Assembly (NCBI GenBank): GCA_937889645.1
Contig: CALBZE010000085.1
Coordinates: forward strand, 1-9,558
DNA from: an uncultured bacterium
GTDB lineage: Bacteria; Gemmatimonadota; Gemmatimonadetes; Longimicrobiales; RSA9
Reading direction: 5' to 3'
DNA length: 9,558 bases
Part shown: piece by piece, positions 1 to 6,094 of the stretch
Layout of the letters: each line of letters starts with the position of its first letter
Position numbering within the stretch: the first letter of the stretch is position 1
Notes under the pieces: model-generated
Seen by the model: the letters and a program-made list of their open reading frames with translations, nothing else
Told to the model about the DNA's origin: nothing
Databases searched by the model: none
Program-made: the position numbers and the translations under genes

Positions 1-372
1 CAGGTCCCGCGGGAGCTGATCGCGCACATCATCGAGCAGCGGCTGGACGAGATCCTGGGTCTCGTCGCTCGTGAGATCGAGAACGCGGGCGAGAAGGGGA
101 ACCTTGGCGCCGGCGTCGTGCTGACCGGCGGCGGCGCGTCCCTGGCCGGGACCACGGAGGTCGCGCAGCACGTGTTCGGCATGCCGGTCCGGGTCGGCAC
201 ACCGGGCGAGCAGCTGGTCGGGCTGGTCGACTCGGTGCGTCGTCCCAAGTTCGCGACCGCGACGGGGCTCGCGATGTACGGCGCGCACCGCGGCATCGAG
301 TCGGGGGTCAGCACCGGCTTCGGCGAAGGCGCGGTGGGCCGGCTGGTCGCCTGGTTGAAGGAGTTCTTCTAG
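1..372 (+). CDS. ftsA: Cell division protein FtsA, 3' end only
   Basis: This is the last 123 codons of FtsA, the actin-like ATPase that tethers FtsZ to the inner membrane and recruits later division proteins. The 5' part lies outside the window. The visible part has the FtsA phosphate-2 type motif VVLTGGGASLAG, then the family pattern FGMPVRVGTP and a P-K-F-A-T-A-T-G-L-A-MYG segment. It ends in a short amphipathic helix, VGRLVAWLKEFF, which fits the FtsA membrane-targeting sequence. The helix follows a Gly/Ser-rich linker (about GIESGVSTGFGEGAVG). The gene ends with TAG 80 nt before ftsZ, the usual ftsA-ftsZ order of the dcw cluster. FtsA is favoured over MreB or another actin-like ATPase because of the C-terminal helix and the neighbour. 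The call is firm despite truncation. Confidence 0.93.
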   Translation, partial: QVPRELIAHIIEQRLDEILGLVAREIENAGEKGNLGAGVVLTGGGASLAGTTEVAQHVFGMPVRVGTPGEQLVGLVDSVRRPKFATATGLAMYGAHRGIESGVSTGFGEGAVGRLVAWLKEFF

Positions 373-440
373 TCGGTTGGTCCGTTCCGTTTCCGTTTCA
401 CTGCCTGTGGAGATCACCGGTCGGTCTCCCGGGCCACCCA

Positions 441-447
441 AAGGAGG
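441..447 (+). promoter_or_regulatory. Strong Shine-Dalgarno site of ftsZ
   Basis: AAGGAGG is a near-perfect anti-16S match and the strongest ribosome site on the + strand of the window. Two ATG codons follow in tandem at 453 and 456, with 5 and 8 nt spacing. The second has the more usual spacing, so FtsZ may start one residue later than annotated. Confidence 0.8.
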
Positions 448-452
448 GTGAC

Positions 453-1625
453 ATGATGATCTTCGAATTCGAAGAAGCAGCGGTCCAGAACGCGCGGATG
501 AAGGTCGTCGGCGTGGGCGGTGGCGGCGGCAACGCCGTCAACCGCATGATCGACGAGGAGCTGGAGGGCGTCGAGTTCATCAGCGTCAACACGGATGCGC
601 AGGCGCTGAAGAACTCGCGGTCGCAGATCAAGATCCAGATCGGGAAGAAGCTGACGCGCGGGCTGGGCGCGGGCGCGCGCCCCGAGATCGGCCGCCAGGC
701 GATCGAGGAGAACAAGGACGAAGTCGCGCGTGCGATCGAGGGTGCGGACCTGGTCTTCATCACGGCCGGCATGGGCGGCGGGACGGGGACGGGCGCCGCG
801 CCGGTCATCGCCGAGATGGCGCGCCAGATGGGTGCGCTGAGCATCGGCATCGTGACGAAGCCGTTCCTCTTCGAGGGGAAGAAGCGGATGCGTCAGGCCG
901 AGCAGGGGCTGGCCGAGCTGAAGCGCGCGGCGGACACGGTCATCGTGGTGCCGAACGAGCGGCTCCTCTCGGTGGTCGGCAAGGGCGTGAGCTTCCGCGA
1001 TGCCTTGAAGAAGGCGGACGAGGTCCTGCTGCACGCGACGCAGGGGATCAGCGACCTGATCAACGTGACGGGCGAGGTCAACGTCGACTTCGCGGACGTG
1101 CGGACGGTCATGCAGAACCGCGGCCCGGCGCTGATGGGCACGGGCTTCGGCCGTGGCGAGAACCGTGCGGTCGAGGCGGCCCAGGAGGCGATCTCGAGCC
1201 CCCTGCTCGACAACCTGTCGATTGCGGGCGCGGCCGGCGTGCTGATCAACATCACCGGCGGGATGGATCTCACCATTGACGAAGTCACGACTATCGCGTC
1301 AATCATCCAGGAAGCCGCTGGCGACGACGCGGAGATCATCTTCGGCGCGGTGCACGACGCGGCGCTGGAGGGCGAGGTCCGGGTCACGGTGATCGCGACG
1401 GGCCTGGAATCGCCGGACGACGCGGCGGCGCGGGACAACGTGATCCGCGGCAACTTCCAGCCGCGGCCGATGGTCGCGCCCGTGGCGGCGGGTGTGGCGG
1501 CCGCGCCGCGCACGCCGGTCGTGGCGGAGGCGATGCCGTTCCCGCGGCAGCCGGAGCGCGCGATCGTGCGCCAGCAGCTCGTCGATCTGGACATCCCGAC
1601 GTTCATTCGGCGGCAGATGGACTAG
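453..1625 (+). CDS. ftsZ: Cell division protein FtsZ
   Basis: FtsZ is the tubulin-like GTPase that polymerises into the Z-ring at mid-cell. The 390-residue length is typical. The N-terminal nucleotide-binding loop is seen as VVGVGGGGGNAVNRM (residues 18-32). The tubulin signature GGGTGTG lies at residues 108-114. The synergy (T7) loop has N210, D212 and D215 (NVDFAD), the residues that complete the GTPase site of the next subunit. The globular core ends near residue 320 at VTVIATG. A short Pro/Ala/Val-rich linker follows, then the C-terminal peptide DIPTFIRRQMD, which binds FtsA and other partners. The start is set by AAGGAGG at 441-447, with ATG 456 as an alternative. All key residues are present, and the M23 gene follows after 36 nt. 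Confidence 0.98.
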   Translation: MMIFEFEEAAVQNARMKVVGVGGGGGNAVNRMIDEELEGVEFISVNTDAQALKNSRSQIKIQIGKKLTRGLGAGARPEIGRQAIEENKDEVARAIEGADLVFITAGMGGGTGTGAAPVIAEMARQMGALSIGIVTKPFLFEGKKRMRQAEQGLAELKRAADTVIVVPNERLLSVVGKGVSFRDALKKADEVLLHATQGISDLINVTGEVNVDFADVRTVMQNRGPALMGTGFGRGENRAVEAAQEAISSPLLDNLSIAGAAGVLINITGGMDLTIDEVTTIASIIQEAAGDDAEIIFGAVHDAALEGEVRVTVIATGLESPDDAAARDNVIRGNFQPRPMVAPVAAGVAAAPRTPVVAEAMPFPRQPERAIVRQQLVDLDIPTFIRRQMD

Positions 1626-1661
1626 GCGGAGCCGCAGGGCGTTCGCCGGAGAGGGGGATCG

Positions 1662-2975
1662 ATGTCGAACCCGCTGCGAGTGACGGTGCTCGTGCTGCTC
1701 GCCACGGTCGTGTGGGGGATCAGCGCGTTTTGGGAGACCGGGAGTCGTGTGCCCGGGAGCGACGCCGCGCCCATACTGGGCGCGCTCTACGCGGCGCCGC
1801 TGGAACGCGTGGAGACGCACGTGCTACGGGCGGGCGAGACGCTCGACCGCGTGCTCGGCCGGGCGGAGATCCCGGGCACGGAGCAGCACGAGCTGATCCG
1901 CGCGCTGCGCGACTTCAAGAACCCCAGGCACCTGCGCCCGGGCGTGCAGGTCACGGTGCGCAAGTGGGAGGACAGCGGTCGGGCGCGGGCCGTCGAGCTG
2001 CAGATCAACGCGGACAGCACGATCCGCTTCGACCGGAACGGGTCGGGCTGGGCCGGGCGGGTCCAGATCACGCCGACGACGATCGACACGACCTACGCCT
2101 CCGGCGTCATCGTCGCGGGCGGCTCCGTCTACAAGTCGATCATGGGGGACGAGTCGTTGGGGCTGCCGCCGGCGGAGCGCGAGGCGCTCGTCGCCGAGCT
2201 GGCGGAGATCTACGCCTACCGGCTCGACTTCTCGCACGACATGCGGCCGGGTGACCGGTACCGGTTGGTGTACGAGCGGGAGGCGCGGCCGGACGGCACG
2301 TCGCGGCGGCGTCGCATCCTGGTGGCCGAGGTGATGAGCCAGGGGCGTGAGTACCCGGCGATCTACTTCCAGCCCGACGACGGCGCGCGCGGCGAGTACT
2401 ACGACCGCGACGGCCGATCGCTCCAGACGATGTTCCGCCGCTACCCGGTGGACTATGTGCGGATCACGTCGTCGTTCGCGTGGCGGCGTTACCATCCGGT
2501 GCTCGGCCGCTACCGCGCCCACCTGGGCACGGACTTCGGCGCCGCGCCGGGCACGCCCGTCCGGGCGACGGCCGACGGCACGGTCACCTTCGCCGGCCGC
2601 GACGGCGGCTACGGCAACCTGATCAAGATCCGCCACGCGCTCGGCTACGAGACGCGCTACGCGCACCTGCGCGGCTTCGCGAGCGGGATCAAGGCCGGCG
2701 CCAAGGTGGTGCAGGGCCAGATCATCGGCTACGTCGGCTCGACCGGCCTGGCGACGGGGCCGCACCTGCACTACGAGCTGCGCAAGAACGGCGAGGCGCT
2801 CAACGCGAGCCGGGTCCAGCTCCCCGGCAAGCCGGGCGTGCCCGAGGCGCGCATGGCCGACTTCCGCGCGCTCGTCGCAGATCGGATCGCGCTTCTGGAC
2901 GCGCACCTCCCCGCGGGCCCGCACCTTGCGGAGACCGCGGACGAAACGGAACGGACAATGGGCGGAGATAGCTGA
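1662..2975 (+). CDS. Membrane-anchored M23 zinc metallopeptidase (MepM/Csd3-like)
   Basis: This is a predicted peptidoglycan DD-endopeptidase acting outside the inner membrane. One hydrophobic segment near residues 7-23 is a signal anchor or signal peptide. Residues about 50-102 resemble an OapA/LysM-like module (VLRAGETLDRVLGRA, then LRPGVQVTV). Residues about 148-235 resemble the second N-terminal domain of Csd3/MepM proteins (SVYKSIMG, YAYRLDFSHDMRPGDRY). The LytM/M23 catalytic domain spans about 265-385. Its expected zinc ligands are all present: H287 and D291 in HLGTD, and H370 in HLH. The catalytic histidines are H335 (YAHL) and H368. The ATG follows GGAGAGG at 1648-1654, 36 nt after ftsZ, so the two are probably co-transcribed. 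An intact active site argues against a degenerate EnvC-type activator. The exact substrate bond is inferred from family. Confidence 0.9.
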   Translation: MSNPLRVTVLVLLATVVWGISAFWETGSRVPGSDAAPILGALYAAPLERVETHVLRAGETLDRVLGRAEIPGTEQHELIRALRDFKNPRHLRPGVQVTVRKWEDSGRARAVELQINADSTIRFDRNGSGWAGRVQITPTTIDTTYASGVIVAGGSVYKSIMGDESLGLPPAEREALVAELAEIYAYRLDFSHDMRPGDRYRLVYEREARPDGTSRRRRILVAEVMSQGREYPAIYFQPDDGARGEYYDRDGRSLQTMFRRYPVDYVRITSSFAWRRYHPVLGRYRAHLGTDFGAAPGTPVRATADGTVTFAGRDGGYGNLIKIRHALGYETRYAHLRGFASGIKAGAKVVQGQIIGYVGSTGLATGPHLHYELRKNGEALNASRVQLPGKPGVPEARMADFRALVADRIALLDAHLPAGPHLAETADETERTMGGDS

Positions 2976-3012
2976 TCCGGCGCGGATCCCTCCGCCCACA
3001 CCGGCGTACAAG

Positions 3013-3047
3013 ACGAAGCCTGCCGGCCGGCCGCCGGCAGGCTTCGT
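3013..3047 (+). terminator. Strong hairpin, probable terminator of the ftsZ-M23 unit
   Basis: A perfect 15-bp stem (3013-3027 with 3033-3047, left arm ACGAAGCCTGCCGGC) closes a 5-nt loop, CGGCC. It lies 37 nt after the M23 stop. Only a weak tract, TTCGTTCG, follows instead of a U-run, a common form in GC-rich genomes. The next ATG is only 20 nt downstream, so a leaky terminator or an attenuator-like leader hairpin is also possible. A small promoter between 2976 and 3012 was looked for and none is convincing. Confidence 0.65.
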
Positions 3048-3067
3048 TCGCAAGACGGAAGTGGTGG

Positions 3068-5119
3068 ATGGATCTGCTGAGCTGGGCACTCTTCGCGCTG
3101 GCGGCGACGGTCGCGCTCGCCGTCGTGCTGCATCTCTACCGCCGTCGGGAGGCGCCGGGTCACGGGCGCACGCTCCTGGCGGGTCTGCGCTGGCTCGCGC
3201 TCACGCTCCTCATCCTGCTCCTCTTCGACCCGCACATCCCGGTGCCGGGCTTCGCCTCGAGCGGAGATCGGACTCGGGTCCTGATCGACGAATCGCTCAG
3301 CATGACGCTCCCCCGCGCGCCGGGTGACACGACGTCCCGGTGGAGCGCGGCCGTGCGCGAGGCGTCGCGCGTCGGGGGCGAGGAAGTATTGCTGTTCGGC
3401 GACGTCGCCTCGACGGTCCGCAAGGATTCGCTCGGCTCGATGAAGCCGTACGCGACGTCGAGCCGGCTGCTCCCCGCGCTCCAGGCCGCGTCCGAGGCGG
3501 GGGCTCGCCGCGTCGTCGTGTTCACGGACGGCGGGATCGAGGACGCCGCGGAGGTGCGGCGCGTGCTCCCCGGGCTCGGGCTCGAAGTCGAGATTCGCCG
3601 GCTCGCGGACGCTCCGCTCCCGAACCGCGCCGTCGCCGAGGTCGAGGCGCCGGCGTGGGCGGAAGCCGGGAAGCCGCTGCGCATCCGCGCCGGGATCGCG
3701 GCGGCGGGCGCCGCGGGTGAGAGCAGGGCTGGTAGCGCCGATGGCGCGGGTCGCACGGGCGACGCGGGCGACAGCGTGACCGTAGAGGTGCGACAGGGCG
3801 AGCGCGTCGTCGCGTCGGCGCGCGTGCCACTCCCGGATTCCGCACGCCTCGCCGAGGCCGCGCTCGAGTTCGTGCCCGAGGCGCCCGAGGGCGGCGGGAT
3901 CGTTCGGTACGACGTGGCGATCGCGGGGAGCGACGCCGCGCCCGACGACGACGTGCGCAGCGTCTACGTCCAGGTCGGCGAGCGGCCGGCGGGCGTGGCG
4001 CTCGTCTCGCTCCGCCCCGACTGGGAGCCGCGGTTCCTCATGCCGGTCCTTGAGCAAGCGCTCGGGTTGCCGGTCCGCGGATTCCTGCGCGTGGCGGACG
4101 GCCGCTACGTCGAGATGGGCGCCGGCGAGGTCGCGGGCCGCCCGGCCGACGAGGCGGCCGTGCGGCGCGTGGTCGGTGGCGCCGATCTCGTGGTGCTCCA
4201 CGGCCTGGGCGACGCCGCGCCGGCGTGGGCGCTTGAAGCGGCGCGTCGGGCCCGACGGGCGCTGATCTTCCCGGCAACGTCCGCACGGGACGCCGGGGTG
4301 CCTCTCGCGCTCCCGCCGGCTATGGCGGGCGAGTGGTACCCGACGAGCGACATCCCGGCCTCGCCTGTCGCATCATTGCTCGCGGCCATGCCGACGGTCT
4401 CCCTCCCCCCGCTCACTGGTGTCCGGCCGGTCGTCGGCTTGGACGGTGCATGGGCGCCGCTCACGGTCAGCCGCGGCGGGCGCGGGTCGGGCGCACCGGT
4501 CGTCGTGGCGGGCGAGAAGGATGGGCGGCGCTGGGCCGTCGCCACCGCCGAAGGGTTCTGGCGCTGGGCGTTCCGCGGCGGCGAGGCGCGGCAGGCGTAC
4601 CGCCGTCTGTGGGGCGCGATCGGCGGGTGGCTCGCCGAGCAGAACTTCGCCCCGGGCGATTCCGCAGTCCGGCCGGTCCGAATCGTCGCCCGGCGCGGCG
4701 AGCCGATCGGATGGGTCGCCGGCGCGGCCGAGGCCGACTCGGTGGCGGTGCGGATCACGGACGCGACCGGCGCCGTCGTCGTCGACACGGTCGTGAGCGA
4801 ACTGCGCGGCGACACCGCGTATACCGCGCCCCTGGCGCCGGGGCACTACGGCTACGCCGCGCGGGCGTTCGTCGGCGGGGCCGAGGTCGGCGCCGCGGAG
4901 GGGCCGATCAGCGTCGAGAGCTTCTCACCGGAGTTCTTGCGGGCCGGCGCTGAGATCGGGGCGTTCGACGGGGCCGGCGGCGCCGGCGCGCCGGATCCCG
5001 CGATCCGGAACATCGTGCGCGAAGGCGAGCCGCTGCATACCTTGCCCTGGGTCTACCTCATGATCGTCGGGCTCGTGTGCACCGAGTGGGTGCTGCGCCG
5101 GCGGTGGGGACTCAGGTAA
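3068..5119 (+). CDS. Membrane protein with VWA-like and glutamine-amidotransferase-like regions, function unknown
   Basis: I do not recognise a named gene. Two N-terminal membrane segments (about residues 4-23 and 36-53) are followed by a VWA-like region. This has a MIDAS-type DxSxS (D74, S76, S78 in LIDESLSM), a candidate threonine T130 and FTDGG with D154, so metal-dependent adhesion-site ligands appear present. A low-complexity Gly/Ala/Asp insert lies at about 213-235. A beta-rich region follows, then an alternating fold near residues 312-400 (GVALVSLRPDWEPRFLMPVLE, DLVVLHGLG) of the kind seen in class I glutamine-amidotransferase-like regions of bacterial VWA membrane proteins. No catalytic Cys nucleophile motif is evident there. 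One C-terminal membrane helix (about 660-676) ends in RRRWGLR. The start follows GGAAG (3058-3062). The topology resembles BatA-like proteins and suggests a large domain held outside the membrane between anchors. Its place between an M23 hydrolase and ftsY hints at an envelope role. Confidence 0.75.
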   Translation: MDLLSWALFALAATVALAVVLHLYRRREAPGHGRTLLAGLRWLALTLLILLLFDPHIPVPGFASSGDRTRVLIDESLSMTLPRAPGDTTSRWSAAVREASRVGGEEVLLFGDVASTVRKDSLGSMKPYATSSRLLPALQAASEAGARRVVVFTDGGIEDAAEVRRVLPGLGLEVEIRRLADAPLPNRAVAEVEAPAWAEAGKPLRIRAGIAAAGAAGESRAGSADGAGRTGDAGDSVTVEVRQGERVVASARVPLPDSARLAEAALEFVPEAPEGGGIVRYDVAIAGSDAAPDDDVRSVYVQVGERPAGVALVSLRPDWEPRFLMPVLEQALGLPVRGFLRVADGRYVEMGAGEVAGRPADEAAVRRVVGGADLVVLHGLGDAAPAWALEAARRARRALIFPATSARDAGVPLALPPAMAGEWYPTSDIPASPVASLLAAMPTVSLPPLTGVRPVVGLDGAWAPLTVSRGGRGSGAPVVVAGEKDGRRWAVATAEGFWRWAFRGGEARQAYRRLWGAIGGWLAEQNFAPGDSAVRPVRIVARRGEPIGWVAGAAEADSVAVRITDATGAVVVDTVVSELRGDTAYTAPLAPGHYGYAARAFVGGAEVGAAEGPISVESFSPEFLRAGAEIGAFDGAGGAGAPDPAIRNIVREGEPLHTLPWVYLMIVGLVCTEWVLRRRWGLR

Positions 5120-5132
5120 GTTAGCGGTGAGT

Positions 5133-5140
5133 GGCGGAGG
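5133..5140 (+). promoter_or_regulatory. Shine-Dalgarno site favouring the ATG start of ftsY
   Basis: GGCGGAGG lies 11 nt before ATG 5152. The earlier in-frame GTG at 5131 overlaps this site and has no comparable purine tract before it. The resulting N-terminus, MARLFKRKEERKSLWQRIKD, is a basic amphipathic stretch of the type that binds FtsY to membranes. Confidence 0.55.
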
Positions 5141-5151
5141 CACATCAGGGG

Positions 5152-6081
5152 ATGGCAAGACTCTTCAAGCGCAAGGAAGAGCGCAAATCGTTGTGGCAGA
5201 GGATCAAGGACGTGGCGTTCACGGACGTCAACGTCCTGATCCGGGGCGGTGTTGACGAGGGTTCACTCGAGCGGCTCGAGGAGCTGCTGCTCGCGAGCGA
5301 CTTCGGCGTGCCGGTCACGATGCGGCTCGTCGACCGGGTAGAGGATCTGTCGCGGCAGGGGAAGGCGCGGACGGAGCAGGACTTCCTGGACGCGGTCGAG
5401 CGCGAGCTGCTGGCGGTGCTGCGCGGGGACGGGAAGGAGACGTCGCTGCGGTTCGCGGCCGGCGAGGGGCCGACGGTATTCCTCGTGGTCGGCGTGAACG
5501 GGGTGGGGAAGACGACGACGATCGGAAAACTCGCGCACTGGCTGAAGCATCAGGGGCATCGCGTGCTTCTGGCGGCGGGCGACACGTTTCGCGCGGGCGC
5601 GATCGATCAGCTTCGGGTCTGGGCGGAGCGTGCGGGCGCCGAGTTCGTTGGCGCGCAGCCCGGCGCGGACCCGGCCGCGGTGGCGTTCGACGCGATCGAT
5701 GCTGCGCGGGCGCGCGGCGCGGACGTCGTGATCATCGACACGGCCGGCCGGCTGCACACGCAGGGCGACCTCATGGCCGAGCTGGCGAAGGTGCACCGCG
5801 TCGTGGCGAAGAAGGTCGAGGGCGCGCCGCACGAGACGCTGCTGGTCCTGGACGCGACGACGGGCCAGAACGCGGTGTCGCAGGTGCGCATCTTCTCGGA
5901 GATGCTGCAGGTCACGGGGCTGGTCCTCTCGAAGCTGGACAGCACGGCGAAGGGCGGGATCGTGGTGGCGCTGAAGGAGCAGTTCGGGATCCCGGTAAAG
6001 CTTGTCGGCACGGGAGAGGGGATCGAGGAGCTGGCGCCGTTCGACGCGGAGCAGTTCGCGAAGGAAGTCCTGACCGCCTGA
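5152..6081 (+). CDS. ftsY: Signal recognition particle receptor FtsY
   Basis: FtsY is the SRP receptor GTPase. It docks Ffh-ribosome complexes at the inner membrane and hands them to SecYEG. The 309-residue length fits the compact NG form without the long acidic A domain of E. coli. A basic N-terminal helix leads into the N domain (about 1-95). G-domain motifs, numbered from ATG 5152, are: G1 GVNGVGKTTT (114-123), the SRP-GTPase insertion box DTFRAGAIDQL (from 144), G3 DTAGR (196-200), G4 SKLD (260-263), and the closing GTGEGIEELAPF. The usual G4 context is TKLDGTAKGG; here it reads SKLDSTAKGG, two substitutions that keep the guanine-specificity K and D. An upstream GTG (5131) would add 7 residues. 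The gene follows the membrane-protein gene closely and precedes recG by 13 nt, so an operon is likely. Confidence 0.96.
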   Translation: MARLFKRKEERKSLWQRIKDVAFTDVNVLIRGGVDEGSLERLEELLLASDFGVPVTMRLVDRVEDLSRQGKARTEQDFLDAVERELLAVLRGDGKETSLRFAAGEGPTVFLVVGVNGVGKTTTIGKLAHWLKHQGHRVLLAAGDTFRAGAIDQLRVWAERAGAEFVGAQPGADPAAVAFDAIDAARARGADVVIIDTAGRLHTQGDLMAELAKVHRVVAKKVEGAPHETLLVLDATTGQNAVSQVRIFSEMLQVTGLVLSKLDSTAKGGIVVALKEQFGIPVKLVGTGEGIEELAPFDAEQFAKEVLTA

Positions 6082-6094
6082 CGGGGCGGAAATC

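Noticed and set aside
373..440. TTCCG/TTTCCGTTTC repeats between ftsA and ftsZ as a regulatory element
   Set aside because: The repeats are short and imperfect, and no hairpin, promoter pair or operator symmetry could be supported. Apart from the ribosome site I see nothing definite in this 80-nt gap.
2771..4201. A 476-codon open frame on the - strand across the M23 gene and the membrane-protein gene
   Set aside because: It is antisense to two supported genes, is rich in Arg, Ala and His with no recognisable motif, and is the kind of shadow frame produced by high third-position GC. The same holds for 1824-3089, 5263-6195 and 6389-8089 on the - strand.
5131..5151. GTG at 5131 as the ftsY start
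   Set aside because: It overlaps the GGCGGAGG ribosome site of ATG 5152, lacks its own purine tract, and adds seven residues not typical of FtsY.
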